This document shows, piece after piece, positions 9,706 to 19,845 of a DNA stretch of 49,301 nt; position 1 is the stretch's first letter, and each line of letters starts with the position of its first letter. The translations under genes and the position numbers were made by a program. Below the pieces are notes generated by a model, which made no database searches, was not told the DNA's origin, and saw only the letters and a list, made by a program, of their open reading frames with translations. The stretch comes from Desulfuromonas sp. (GTDB lineage Bacteria > Desulfobacterota > Desulfuromonadia > Desulfuromonadales > Desulfuromonadaceae): contig JAQUDG010000004.1 of NCBI GenBank assembly GCA_028685815.1, positions 1-49,301 on the forward strand. The letters run 5' to 3'.

Positions 9706-10359
9706 ATGTTTAAATTTCTATCCAAACCATGGGTTCCCTACGTTTTTCCATTTCTGATTGTCCTGATCTGCACTGAAGCCACTTTTTTTGTGCCCCAGTG
9801 GCGCTATCAGATAATCATTGGCGCTGGTGTCGTTGCTTCCTCTTTGCTGTTTATCTGGCGCGAGAAGCTTATCCAAGATGCTATCCCCACAATGCGGACG
9901 CTACAGAATGCAGCCGGAATAATTGCGGGTGTAATTCTCGCACTTGCGTGGCTGACTTTGGTACATTTCAACGTTTCCACCCCGGAACCGCTGCACTTGG
10001 TACAACTCTGGCCAACTCCGCGCAACTATTTAATAATATTTCTTGTAACCGCTACGCTAGGGCTAGTTATTCCAGTTGTTGCAGAGTTGTTCTGGCGCTC
10101 ATTTTTACTCAGATATTTTATCGCCCAGAACTTCAAATCAATCCCTGTCGGCACCTTTAACCTATTTGCGTTTATCATGGTTACAATTTTAACCGCCCTG
10201 GCGACAGGCAACCACACCGCTTATCTCCTTGTATCCAACATGGCCTTCACGGGCTTAACCTTCTGGAGCAAAACGCTGTACTGTAGTATTGTTGCCCACG
10301 CAGTAGCTAATATGTGCATTATGCTGGCAAGTATGTATCTGGGAATAAGCTTTTACTGA
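9706..10359 (+). CDS. CPBP-family (CAAX prenyl protease-related) multi-TM protein
   Basis: Multi-TM; VVAELFWRSFLLRYFI (ExxxR-like), YCSIVAHAVANM (HxxxN). Confidence 0.75.
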   Translation: MFKFLSKPWVPYVFPFLIVLICTEATFFVPQWRYQIIIGAGVVASSLLFIWREKLIQDAIPTMRTLQNAAGIIAGVILALAWLTLVHFNVSTPEPLHLVQLWPTPRNYLIIFLVTATLGLVIPVVAELFWRSFLLRYFIAQNFKSIPVGTFNLFAFIMVTILTALATGNHTAYLLVSNMAFTGLTFWSKTLYCSIVAHAVANMCIMLASMYLGISFY

Positions 10360-10373
10360 TATTTGAGGTTTTT

Positions 10374-10964
10374 ATGCGAAAGATATTCTATATCACCCTT
10401 GTTGTTGCAAGCATTTTTTTTCTGGCCGCCTGTACGCAGCCATGGGAGCAAGCATACAATCAGGGGGTAAAGTCATTCAATGAAGGCAATACAGAACAGG
10501 CCCGCTCCAGTTTTTTGAAGGCGCTAGAGGAGAATCCGCAACTAGCAGAGGCATACCTTAACTTAGGCCGTATTGATATCCAACTGGCTGATTATGCAAG
10601 TGCCAGAGATAACACTCTGAAAGCTCTAAGTCTGTTACAAGAGCACAAGAAAACCATCCGAAGTGGATCCTCCTGGACGCTGCAAGCGGCGCTGGCATGC
10701 AACAACATGGCCTCTATTGCTTTTCAGGAAGCGTTGCTGATTAAGGAAAATAGCACTACAGATAATGATACGCATAGTAGAGCGGGGTCAACCACTCCTA
10801 TGCAAACTGAATCCGGCCGAAGTGAATCGTTAGACCAGACTTTAGAAGCTGCTGAGACCTTTATTGATGAGGCGGAGAAGTGGCTTGATCAGGCCCTAGA
10901 GCTGGACCCCTCAAACGAGACGGTGCTCAGAAACCGTAGATTCATCCAGAAGTGGCGGGGATAA
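10374..10964 (+). CDS. TPR-containing lipoprotein (ORF track start 10314)
   Basis: MRKIFYITLVVASIFFLAAC lipobox; TPR-like NQGVKSFNEGNTEQARSSFLKALEENPQLAEAYLNLGRI. Confidence 0.8.
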   Translation: MRKIFYITLVVASIFFLAACTQPWEQAYNQGVKSFNEGNTEQARSSFLKALEENPQLAEAYLNLGRIDIQLADYASARDNTLKALSLLQEHKKTIRSGSSWTLQAALACNNMASIAFQEALLIKENSTTDNDTHSRAGSTTPMQTESGRSESLDQTLEAAETFIDEAEKWLDQALELDPSNETVLRNRRFIQKWRG

Positions 10965-10996
10965 AGCAAGTCTAATCACGGCGCTGCCGATATGCC

Positions 10997-11299
10997 TTAA
11001 GAGTATTTCCGCTCAAGTTTACGCACCCAGCTGATGGATGCCAGAACCAGCGCTAGGCTTATACCTCCCCAGAGCAACCCCCCGTCACGATACATGCCTG
11101 TCAAACCACAGGAAAGAACAAATGCCAGACAGCTACAGGCTACACAACTGATTGCTACCCATTCTGCAATGGTCTTCGTCCTAGACACAGAAGGCTCTAC
11201 ACCTTCAAGCAAGCGCTCCTCACAATGCAGGCACTGCTGTGCTCTCCTGGCTGCGGGCATTTCGCAATTGTGACATTTCCGCTTAAAAAACATTGTCAT
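10997..11299 (-). CDS. Small zinc-ribbon membrane protein, unknown function
   Basis: CHNC...CLHC zinc-ribbon-like N-terminus followed by two hydrophobic segments; co-directional with hldE, 30-nt gap. Confidence 0.65.
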   Translation of the reverse strand: MTMFFKRKCHNCEMPAARRAQQCLHCEERLLEGVEPSVSRTKTIAEWVAISCVACSCLAFVLSCGLTGMYRDGGLLWGGISLALVLASISWVRKLERKYS

Positions 11300-11329
11300 T
11301 CTCCATCAATGCACCCGTAACTCCACCCA

Positions 11330-12817
11330 TCAATCCACTGACGCCGTACTACTAATTTTGTGCACCAGCGCAGAGGTTGAACGCCCCGACACAAAAGGCA
11401 TCAGTTCGACCCGTCCACCCCACTGCCTCACCAAATCGGCACCAACAACGTTATCTTCAGTGTAGTCGCTGCCCTTGACCAAAATATCCGGCTGCAGCAA
11501 CGCTATCAATTCAAGCGGAGTGTCGTCATCAAAGACCACGACATAATCGACACAGGCAAGCGCTGCCAAGATAACCGCTCGATCCGTTTCTGAAACCAAG
11601 GGACGACTTTCCCCTTTGAGCCTCCGCACTGAAGCATCGCTGTTCAGCCCAAGGACCAAGACATCACCAAGCTCACGCGCACGTTGCAGGTAGCTGACAT
11701 GCCCAGCATGAAGGAGGTCAAAGCAACCGTTGGTGAACACTATTTTACGCCCCATCTGCCGTAGACGCCTAAGCACGATCTGGAGCGCGTGGGGATCACA
11801 TATTTTGGTCTTATCCCCTGCAATGAGGAAGCCTGCAGCCTCCACCAGCTCAGCCGGGCTAGCGGTGGAGGTACCTACCTTCCCAACTACGACACCGGCG
11901 GCAATGTTAGCCATCAACGCAGCCTGCTCTACAGAAAATCCTGCAGCAAGCCCCAATCCTACCACCGTTAGGACGGTGTCTCCTGCGCCAGACACGTCGT
12001 ACACTTCTCGACTTCGTGTTGGGAGATGCACCGGTTTTTTATCCGGCTGAAAGATACTCATCCCTTGCTCGCTGCGGGTGAGCACCAAAGCCTCAAGTCC
12101 GGCCATAAGCAGAATCTTATCTCCTGCTGCACACAGGCTGGCATCATCACTGATGGTTATTCCACTAGCTTGCGAGGCTTCACGGCGATTTGGGGTAAGC
12201 AGGGTAGCGCCATAATATTTGGCATAGTCACATCCTTTCGGATCAACCACGATCGGAATATTTATGGCGTTTGCACGCTCAATTACATGCTGAATAAGGG
12301 TATCCGACAGAACCCCTTTGCCATAATCCGATAAAAACACCACATCGGCTGCGGCAAGCTTCAATGTCAATTTTTCCAACAGTCTAGCTTCGACATCAGC
12401 GTCAATCTGCTGTTTGCTCTCACGGTCAATGCGCAGCATCTGCTGATTACCGGAGAGGATCCGGGTTTTTCTGCTGGTGATGCGCCCTGAATCATGGACA
12501 ACGGCCTCAATATCTACCTGCGCCTGCTGCAACCGCTTACAGATCAGTGCACCATCGCTATCATCGCCTAAGACAGAAGCCAAGACCACTTTCGCCCCTA
12601 ATACGCGCAGGTTGTTGACCACATTCCCCGCTCCACCCAAGCGTGTATCTTCCCGCCCTACATTAACTATCGGCACTGGGGCTTCCGGAGAAATTCTGTG
12701 CGTATCCCCCCAAAGGTACTCATCCAGCATCAGATCGCCGATAACCACCGCGGTGATATCTGTGCTGCGGGATAAAAACTTTTCTATATCGGAGATAGTA
12801 ACAGTATAAGAATTCAT
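11330..12817 (-). CDS. hldE: Bifunctional heptose-7-phosphate kinase / heptose-1-phosphate adenylyltransferase
   Basis: PfkB-type kinase ([37 protein letters not shown]) fused to a nucleotidyltransferase ([20 protein letters not shown]). Confidence 0.96.
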   Translation of the reverse strand: MNSYTVTISDIEKFLSRSTDITAVVIGDLMLDEYLWGDTHRISPEAPVPIVNVGREDTRLGGAGNVVNNLRVLGAKVVLASVLGDDSDGALICKRLQQAQVDIEAVVHDSGRITSRKTRILSGNQQMLRIDRESKQQIDADVEARLLEKLTLKLAAADVVFLSDYGKGVLSDTLIQHVIERANAINIPIVVDPKGCDYAKYYGATLLTPNRREASQASGITISDDASLCAAGDKILLMAGLEALVLTRSEQGMSIFQPDKKPVHLPTRSREVYDVSGAGDTVLTVVGLGLAAGFSVEQAALMANIAAGVVVGKVGTSTASPAELVEAAGFLIAGDKTKICDPHALQIVLRRLRQMGRKIVFTNGCFDLLHAGHVSYLQRARELGDVLVLGLNSDASVRRLKGESRPLVSETDRAVILAALACVDYVVVFDDDTPLELIALLQPDILVKGSDYTEDNVVGADLVRQWGGRVELMPFVSGRSTSALVHKISSTASVD

Positions 12818-12859
12818 AGAATATTATCCAGCTACGAGGAGTAAATGTCCGGCAATAGT

Positions 12860-13714
12860 TTATGCATTATTATTACGATACTTTCGCTGATAGCGAACAT
12901 ATAGCTTGGAGCAGTGGCGCTCGACCTGCCGCCACATTCCTTTATCTTCATTTAGCGTACCGCGCACAGACTCTCCTGGGCGCAAACCCATATAGATACA
13001 GATAAAACGCAGGCAGTCGCGCCGAGTCAGCCCGATATCCTGAGCGGAAAAATATAAAGAAGCCAGATCTTTTATCCGCCACCGCTGCGGTACACGCTTG
13101 CGGAACTGTACCCGGTGCAGATCGATAAGATAAATCCGCATGTTTTCGGAGGTTATGTGCCCACTCCCTGGAGTTAGATCCAACAGAAAATGGCACAGAT
13201 AATAATCCCGGTGATTAATCCCGTGGCTATGCAGCAATCGGGTCACTTCAGCAATTCGGGTCAACAATGTGCGCTTTAAGACTACAGAAGGTGGGCGCGC
13301 AGCCCACTGAGAACAGTAATCTTCCAGACTTTCGGTGGGCTGCAGATCTTGGGTAACCAAAAAAGATTGGCGCGATACTGGGTTGCGCCCACGCTCGCCG
13401 TAGGCCACGGTGGTCATGGTATCCACACCCAGTTCAGTTAAAATTTTAATCGCAAGCCATTCATTGTATGCAGAAAAAACTGGAGGAGTTCTAAAGGTAA
13501 GCAGGCTTTTGCACAAGCGCCACCAGCCGATACCCTGATACATTTTGACAAAATAGCTCTGCCCCAGCATATCAAAGCGCAGCGTCCGCCGCCCATCCAT
13601 GTTGCGATACTCATCCCCCTGCAGGGCGAATATCTGCTCGAAGCAATCTTTACTGCCCCAGACGTCCTTCCAGCGTTCAGGTATGATCTGCACCTCTGAA
13701 CTCGAAGTACTCAA
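12860..13714 (-). CDS. LPS core heptose kinase-like protein (WaaP/InaA family)
   Basis: YFVKMYQGIGWWR, HGINHRDYYLCHFLLDL, RIYLIDLHRVQFRK: WaaP-type kinase motifs; located inside the LPS core cluster. Confidence 0.85.
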   Translation of the reverse strand: MSTSSSEVQIIPERWKDVWGSKDCFEQIFALQGDEYRNMDGRRTLRFDMLGQSYFVKMYQGIGWWRLCKSLLTFRTPPVFSAYNEWLAIKILTELGVDTMTTVAYGERGRNPVSRQSFLVTQDLQPTESLEDYCSQWAARPPSVVLKRTLLTRIAEVTRLLHSHGINHRDYYLCHFLLDLTPGSGHITSENMRIYLIDLHRVQFRKRVPQRWRIKDLASLYFSAQDIGLTRRDCLRFICIYMGLRPGESVRGTLNEDKGMWRQVERHCSKLYVRYQRKYRNNNA

Positions 13715-14295
13715 ACTTCCCCCTGCTCTGGGAACATCTGCTGCTCCACCAGATCACAAAGTATATGGATTATGCTTAAGTGAACTTCCTGAATTCTGGG
13801 CGTTTCCTCCACTGCAACATTTAGGCACAGATCGGCATATGTCGCCATCTTGCCACCGTCCCTACCGCTGAGAGTAACTACACTGCACCCTAAATCACGC
13901 GCCAACTCGAGCGCGCGCACCACATTGGATGAATTGCCACTGGTTGAAATACCTATCACCACATCCCCAGGTCGTGCCAGAGCCTCGACTTGGCGCCTGA
14001 ACACCTCTTCGTAGCCAAAGTCGTTAGCGATTGCGGTTATAACCGAGGTGTCGGTGGTTAAGGCTATAGCCGGAAGGGCTGCCCGATTTTTCATGAAGCG
14101 CCCGACCAACTCCGCTGCAAGATGTTGCGCGTCTGCGGCTGAGCCGCCATTACCCATGACCAGGACTTTGCCTCCGGTCCTGAAACTACGGCAAAAAAGT
14201 GTGGCACAACGCTCTATTTGCGGAGCCATGGGCAGAAACACATGTTCAAAGACCTCAATATGGCGCCTGATGTGGCGTTCAATACAAGATTGCAT
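13711..14295 (-). CDS. gmhA: D-sedoheptulose 7-phosphate isomerase (SIS domain)
   Basis: VLVMGNGGSAADAQHLAAELVGRFMKNR, GISTSGNSSNVVRAL. Confidence 0.95.
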   Translation of the reverse strand: MQSCIERHIRRHIEVFEHVFLPMAPQIERCATLFCRSFRTGGKVLVMGNGGSAADAQHLAAELVGRFMKNRAALPAIALTTDTSVITAIANDFGYEEVFRRQVEALARPGDVVIGISTSGNSSNVVRALELARDLGCSVVTLSGRDGGKMATYADLCLNVAVEETPRIQEVHLSIIHILCDLVEQQMFPEQGEV

Positions 14296-14300
14296 GCTTG

Positions 14301-15404
14301 CTACTCCTCAATTATCCCTAGGCTTTCAACCTCGTTCTCGTTGCCAGCCACACAGTCTTCACCACTAGCGGTCATTATTTCACGTATAGCATCGAGGACA
14401 TCAGCCACGCGTATAGATGTAGAGCACTGCGCATCATACTCACATTGTTTGCGTAAACATTTAGCGCATGGCATTGGAGCCTGCAAGCGAATATGTTTGG
14501 CCCCCTCCGGACCATTACGCAACGCATCCGTAGCCCGATACATGGATAACGTAGGGGTCTCTACGGCTGCGGCGATATGCACCGGACCAGTATCACAGCC
14601 GACGACCAGATCTGCACGTGCCAGCAGAGTCACAAGTTCGGGTAGGGATACTCGCGGCCATATGAACGCCCGCCCTTGAGTGCTACGCTGAATTTCTTTG
14701 ACTGCTTTGAGCTCAGTGTCATTACCCCAGGTCAAAATAAGCCCGACATCGGGGCATTGACTCAGTTTAGCTGCCAACTGTTGCCAAAACGATAGGCTCC
14801 ACAGCTTAGTTTGCCAGGTTGTACCATAGTGTAGGACGATAATTCTGCCATGTGAGAGTCCGAATTTTTTTAGGCGCACATCGGTCAGGTTCGCGAGTTT
14901 CGGATCAACTTGAAGTGGCCCACTCAGGGGCACCTCTCCCCCACCTGGAAGAGCTGCGCGTACCACTGCCAGTGCACGCTTGGCCACATGCTGTTCTTCA
15001 GGGCCGAGCTGAACCCTATGTCTGGTAGCCAGCACATTTGGCCACTCCCGCGCCTGCGCCAGAGAGAAGCCGTACTTTTTACCCGCGCTGCACGCAAGGG
15101 TAAACATTCCACTTTTGCTGTTACCCTGAAGATCGAACACGTAGTCATAGCGCTGGCGCCGCAATCCTTGCATAAAGGCCCGAAATTCACGCAACATAGC
15201 GATGAAGGATAACTTCCTCCACGCGCGCGTATCCACGCGCACTATGCGGTGGATCAGCGGGTGCCCTTCAAGGATAGCACTAAAATTATCTTCCACCAGC
15301 CAGTCAATCCGAGCTTCCGAATCTACCTGCTTAATATAACGCAGAACCGGTAGCGCATGGATAACGTCACCAAGGGCACTGAGCTTAACTATCAGAATTT
15401 TCAT
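14301..15404 (-). CDS. waaC: Lipopolysaccharide heptosyltransferase I (GT9)
   Basis: MKILIVKLSALGDVIHALPVLRYIK, GCDTGPVHIAAAVETPTLSMY. Confidence 0.92.
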   Translation of the reverse strand: MKILIVKLSALGDVIHALPVLRYIKQVDSEARIDWLVEDNFSAILEGHPLIHRIVRVDTRAWRKLSFIAMLREFRAFMQGLRRQRYDYVFDLQGNSKSGMFTLACSAGKKYGFSLAQAREWPNVLATRHRVQLGPEEQHVAKRALAVVRAALPGGGEVPLSGPLQVDPKLANLTDVRLKKFGLSHGRIIVLHYGTTWQTKLWSLSFWQQLAAKLSQCPDVGLILTWGNDTELKAVKEIQRSTQGRAFIWPRVSLPELVTLLARADLVVGCDTGPVHIAAAVETPTLSMYRATDALRNGPEGAKHIRLQAPMPCAKCLRKQCEYDAQCSTSIRVADVLDAIREIMTASGEDCVAGNENEVESLGIIEE

Positions 15405-16479
15405 CCGCTTTTTCCGACAATTGTGCGTTGTTTAGTAGATCCGCAGCTGCAGTTATTACATCTTCAGCATTAATGCTCTGCATACATCTGTGGTCGGTGG
15501 GACATTGACGCAGCAGGCAGGGGGCACACTCCACCTCTTTGCGCACAATCTTAACCTGTGCAGATGCCGGTGATGTCGTAGTGTGATCTGTCGGCCCGAA
15601 CACCGCTACAATCGGGACATTGAGTGCGGCTGCGACATGCATAGGGCCAGAATCATTGGTAATCAGCAGGCGGCAAGCGCCAAGCAGAGCCATCATTTGC
15701 CTGACATCCGTTTTCCCTACCATGTTGATGCAGTCATGCTGCATTAACGTGGCAATATCGTCACCTATTTCTCGTTCTGCAGGGCCGCCAGTCAGGACTA
15801 TCTTGACACCAAAGCGCTTGGCAAGGGCGTCAGCAACAGCAGCAAAACGTTCCGGAAACCAGCGCTTAGCTGAACCGTAGGCGGCACCAGGGTTCAGAGC
15901 GATCATGTTTTCGCTGCCAAGGGTGGTGCGTGCCCAGGCACGTTCTTCTTCGGTCAGGTGCAGAATGAGTTTGGAAGTGAGGTGTATGTCAGGGTTCTGC
16001 ATAGCCGCCTTGCTGCGCAACCCTAACCTGTCCAGCAATGTCAGATAATAGGCGGTATGATGCAGTTTTTTATCTGCCGCGCTAACCACCACAGGATCAG
16101 TGAGAAACAAGCGCCGTCCATCCGTTGCGTACCCTGCGCGCCGAGGAATGCGCGCGGCAAAGGTGAGAAGCGCGGCCTCGATGGCGTTCTGCAGTAGAAG
16201 CGCTGCATCGAAGCGTTCATGGCGCAACTCTTGCGCCATACGAAAAAATCCACGTATGCCGCTATGTCGCCCTTTTTTTGCATAGACCAACACCCGATCA
16301 ACCGCCGGGTGGTGTTGAAACAAGGGCGCCACGAGAGGGTTCGCCAACATTACGATCTCTGCCTGCGGACACCTCGAGCGCAACTCTGCCAACGCTGGGG
16401 TAGTCATCACCGCATCGCCGATCCAGTTGGTTCCACGCACTAAAATCTTTTTGCTCTTATCCAATGCACCGGTAGTCAT
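15385..16479 (-). CDS. waaF: Lipopolysaccharide heptosyltransferase II (GT9)
   Basis: ILVRGTNWIGDAVMTTPALAELR, LITNDSGPMHVAAALNVPIVAVFGPTDHTTTSP. Confidence 0.95.
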   Translation of the reverse strand: MTTGALDKSKKILVRGTNWIGDAVMTTPALAELRSRCPQAEIVMLANPLVAPLFQHHPAVDRVLVYAKKGRHSGIRGFFRMAQELRHERFDAALLLQNAIEAALLTFAARIPRRAGYATDGRRLFLTDPVVVSAADKKLHHTAYYLTLLDRLGLRSKAAMQNPDIHLTSKLILHLTEEERAWARTTLGSENMIALNPGAAYGSAKRWFPERFAAVADALAKRFGVKIVLTGGPAEREIGDDIATLMQHDCINMVGKTDVRQMMALLGACRLLITNDSGPMHVAAALNVPIVAVFGPTDHTTTSPASAQVKIVRKEVECAPCLLRQCPTDHRCMQSINAEDVITAAADLLNNAQLSEKADENSDS

Positions 16480-16748
16480 TAGAGAACAACTGCTTCGTCC
16501 TGCAGCATCAACGGGATACCGCTTCTAATTGGATAAGCCAGACTACACGAGGCACAAAGCAGGTGCGGTTCTTCATCCACATTCAGAAGGTCGAGACGAC
16601 CTTTACACTTGGGGCACACGACGATATCTAACGGAAAAGAAACATCGTAAGCATTTTTAGGAGTTTGCTGCATATATTTTAGGTACTCCGTAAACAGTTT
16701 AGATTTCAGGTTATGGCTTAATTTCGCCAACATGCCTGCCCGCATCAC
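16479..16748 (-). CDS. Trm112/YcaR-family small zinc-binding protein
   Basis: [15 protein letters not shown]...[20 protein letters not shown]; next to lpxK. Confidence 0.9.
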   Translation of the reverse strand: MMRAGMLAKLSHNLKSKLFTEYLKYMQQTPKNAYDVSFPLDIVVCPKCKGRLDLLNVDEEPHLLCASCSLAYPIRSGIPLMLQDEAVVL

Positions 16749-17869
16749 GCACTGGCTCTACTCTTCTGCGAATCCAACACATCCTGCACTGCCGCTATGA
16801 GTGGTTGCCCATTCAGCGGATGAATCACCAAAGGTATATAATAGCATGGAACAGGCAAGAGCCCAGGCTCCAACTTTACCGCGTCTTTTTCAGTAGTGAT
16901 AAGTGCGTCCACATCAGCGCAGCGTTCGAGAATATGCCCCACCCGCTCCGGCGTATAGGGGACATGATCGGCACACGCTACCGTAGCGGCAGGATATATA
17001 CCATATTTATGCAGGGATGCAAAAAAGTCATCTGGATTGGCAATCCCTGCAAAAGCGCCTAGTTTGAGGCATTTCAGTTCGTCTAGAGCAACGGTACTCC
17101 CGTCCATAGCCACACCGTGTTGAGCCAGCGTGTACTCCACACGAACCAGTGGTTTGTCCTGTGGATCAAATTCCGGACTGGTTGCACAGTGGCGCGTAAG
17201 TAGCAACAGGTCCGCACGCTTTAAGGCAGAACGGCGCTCACGCATTAACCCAGCAGGCAGAACATGACCGTTGCCAAATGGCAACTGCGCATCAAGTAAA
17301 ACCAGATCTAGATCACGCTTTAGGGCCAGGTGCTGAAACCCATCATCCAGAACAATTATATCTACCTGATGCTGTTCCTGAATATAACGCACCCCGTCAA
17401 TCCGACGCGGTGCGACAACGACTAAGGCGTGCGGATGGCGCGACGCAAGGAGGACTGGCTCATCGCCGAACTGTACTGCAGCCTTGGCGCGGCTGCCCGC
17501 CACCTTTGTAACAACCTTTCTGGCTCGGCTTGAGCGCTCCCCATCGGCAGGAGAAGAAGCATATCCACGGCTTATAACTGCAACCCGATATCCACGCTGG
17601 TGGAGAAATTCAAGCAGCCAATCCACCACTGGCGTTTTACCGGTACCCCCGACAGCCAGATTACCTACTGAAACCACCGGCACATGCGCTCTGTAGCTGC
17701 GCAGAATACCAGTCTGGTAGAACCAGACCCGCAAACTGCCGATTAAGCCATAGACATAGCTCAACGGCAGCAGAAGTAGCATCAACACATAATCATGCAG
17801 ATGTTGGCACCCTTTGGTACCTAGACGCCGATAATACAACGCGATCTGCGTGCGCACTTGGGGGCGCAT
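16745..17869 (-). CDS. lpxK: Tetraacyldisaccharide 4'-kinase (ORF extends to 17947; likely start ATG at 17869, just after the waaA stop)
   Basis: [27 protein letters not shown] (P-loop), [41 protein letters not shown]. Confidence 0.95.
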   Translation of the reverse strand: MRPQVRTQIALYYRRLGTKGCQHLHDYVLMLLLLPLSYVYGLIGSLRVWFYQTGILRSYRAHVPVVSVGNLAVGGTGKTPVVDWLLEFLHQRGYRVAVISRGYASSPADGERSSRARKVVTKVAGSRAKAAVQFGDEPVLLASRHPHALVVVAPRRIDGVRYIQEQHQVDIIVLDDGFQHLALKRDLDLVLLDAQLPFGNGHVLPAGLMRERRSALKRADLLLLTRHCATSPEFDPQDKPLVRVEYTLAQHGVAMDGSTVALDELKCLKLGAFAGIANPDDFFASLHKYGIYPAATVACADHVPYTPERVGHILERCADVDALITTEKDAVKLEPGLLPVPCYYIPLVIHPLNGQPLIAAVQDVLDSQKSRASA

Positions 17870-17870
17870 T

Positions 17871-19160
17871 CTAAAACCCCAGCACCTGACGCACAACCTC
17901 GATGGTCTTTCTAGTTGCACCAGCGTGTTGCTGCAATATTGTCGCACCCTGTGCTCCGGCGCTGCGACTCAAATCCTTGTCGCGCAGCAGTTGAGTCAGC
18001 AGTTGTTTCAATTCCTCTTCGTCGTGCACCTCACCAAAACCTTGGGCAGCCGAAATAAATTTAGCGATATCTTTAAAATTCTGCATCCAGGGCCCAAACA
18101 TCACCGGCTTTTCAACCATAGATGCTTCAAGGATATTATGCCCACCTACCGGCACCAAGCTACCTCCGACAAAAACGGTATCTGCCATCGTGTAAAAGCT
18201 CAGCATCTCCCCTAGGGTGTCTACCAACAACACACTGCCACCAGTCAAGGGCGGGAAGACATTGTCAGAACGCAGATACCATGTGACCCCTGCCTTAGAG
18301 AGCAACTCACTTACTTGTCGACACCGATGCGGATGTCTTGGCACCAGAATTAAAATAAGATCGGGAAAGGCTTGCAGAAGTTGCTGGTACACCCGTACTA
18401 CGATCTCATCTTCCCCCTGATGGGTACTCCCCGCCACCCAGACTCTAGCCTCAGGTGCAATGCCGAACTGGGCGCGCAATCGCTTCGAATCCAACTCCTC
18501 GGTCGAGATGCCGCTCTGGTCGAACTTGATATTCCCACTTACATGAATTTTTTCCGCGCTTGCACCTAAACACCCAATTCTGCGTGCATCCAGTTCTGAT
18601 TGCATACAAAAGAATGTGATGTTTGCAAGAACAGGCTTAAGCAGACTGCCAACCAGTTTATACCGTGGGAAAGAACGATCGGAGATTCGCCCATTAACCA
18701 ATACCACGGGGACCTTATGCTTATGGCAGATACGCACAAACTGCGGCCAGATTTCGGTCTCAACAATTAACACCAACGCCGGATTCACTGTTCTCACAGC
18801 GCGCCTGACTGCTGCGGAAAAGTCTATTGGGAAGTAGATGCACACATCTATTTCAGGGATAGATTCAGCGATTTCACGTCCGGTTTCTGTCACATTGGAT
18901 AACAGCAATACCGCATTGGGATAGGCTAAACGTAGCTTTTTTATGAGTGGTACCGCTGCCCGAGTCTCCCCAACGGAAACAGCATGAATCCAGATAACCT
19001 GCCGCCCTTTCAGCACCGCGAGTACGCGCGGCGCTAAAAATCCAAGCCGTTCACGCAATCCTTGGCGGGCTTTCCCCCTTACGCAACCGCGTATAACATA
19101 CCAAGGGAGTAAAACCACCATGCTTAAAAGCAAAAGAAGATCATACAGCAGATAAGCCAT
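17871..19160 (-). CDS. waaA: Kdo transferase (3-deoxy-D-manno-octulosonic acid transferase); ORF extends to 19211
   Basis: VIWIHAVSVGETRAAVPLIKKL, VETEIWPQFVRIC, FVGGSLVPVGGHNILEASM. Confidence 0.95.
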   Translation of the reverse strand: MAYLLYDLLLLLSMVVLLPWYVIRGCVRGKARQGLRERLGFLAPRVLAVLKGRQVIWIHAVSVGETRAAVPLIKKLRLAYPNAVLLLSNVTETGREIAESIPEIDVCIYFPIDFSAAVRRAVRTVNPALVLIVETEIWPQFVRICHKHKVPVVLVNGRISDRSFPRYKLVGSLLKPVLANITFFCMQSELDARRIGCLGASAEKIHVSGNIKFDQSGISTEELDSKRLRAQFGIAPEARVWVAGSTHQGEDEIVVRVYQQLLQAFPDLILILVPRHPHRCRQVSELLSKAGVTWYLRSDNVFPPLTGGSVLLVDTLGEMLSFYTMADTVFVGGSLVPVGGHNILEASMVEKPVMFGPWMQNFKDIAKFISAAQGFGEVHDEEELKQLLTQLLRDKDLSRSAGAQGATILQQHAGATRKTIEVVRQVLGF

Positions 19161-19845
19161 GGTTCTCCAGATAGTCACGGGCCTGTTGAGCGGTAGCGTC
19201 CATGGCTGCACTCAGGCGTTGGTGGAAATGTGCGCTGGTCTCATTTGTGTCGTAATAAAGTGGCGGTCCATATATGAAAACCAAGCGCCCAAATGGATAC
19301 GGAAGCAAAAATCTGTCCCAAGATGCAAATCTATGTCCTCTGCTACACGCCATAGACATGGGAACCACACCGCGCTTGCTGAGGCGTGCAAGGTGAACTA
19401 CCCCTTCCTTGATTTCATGCCTGGGGCCTCTAGGGCCGTCTGGAGTTATTACCAGATCATAGGGCTCTCTGGTCAGACGCAATAGTTGTTTAAATGCACT
19501 GCTCCCCCCTTTGGAGGAGGAACCACGCACCGCCTTTTGGCCCATATACGCCATGGCGCGCGCAATCAACTCACCATCTTGGGAGGCACTTATCAGAATT
19601 TGGGCCTTAAATTTGTACGCCCGCGCCATAAGGAGCAGTTGATCGTGCCAGAAAGACAAGATCATTTTCTCTTTGCGCTGCCACATTTCCTGCACCTGTC
19701 CATCCACCACGATCTCTCGTTTTGAACACAGGTAAATCACATGGATGCAGACTACAGCTAACGGGGGCACCAAGTGGATGAGGAGATATTCTGACGCACT
19801 CTTCACGGCACGTCTAGATCTGTTTTTCATGCTAACCCTGCTCAT
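19141..19845 (-). CDS. DUF374 lysophospholipid acyltransferase-family protein; candidate LpxJ-type lipid A acyltransferase
   Basis: ILSFWHDQLLLMARAY, ISASQDGELIARAMAYMGQKAVRGSSSKGG, LVITPDGPRGPRHEIKEGVVHLAR; sits between waaA and msbA. Confidence 0.85.
   Translation of the reverse strand: MSRVSMKNRSRRAVKSASEYLLIHLVPPLAVVCIHVIYLCSKREIVVDGQVQEMWQRKEKMILSFWHDQLLLMARAYKFKAQILISASQDGELIARAMAYMGQKAVRGSSSKGGSSAFKQLLRLTREPYDLVITPDGPRGPRHEIKEGVVHLARLSKRGVVPMSMACSRGHRFASWDRFLLPYPFGRLVFIYGPPLYYDTNETSAHFHQRLSAAMDATAQQARDYLENHGLSAV

Noticed and set aside
14218-14679. 153-aa plus-strand ORF opposite gmhA/waaC
   Set aside because: Spans the junction of two strongly supported minus-strand genes; no homology recognised.
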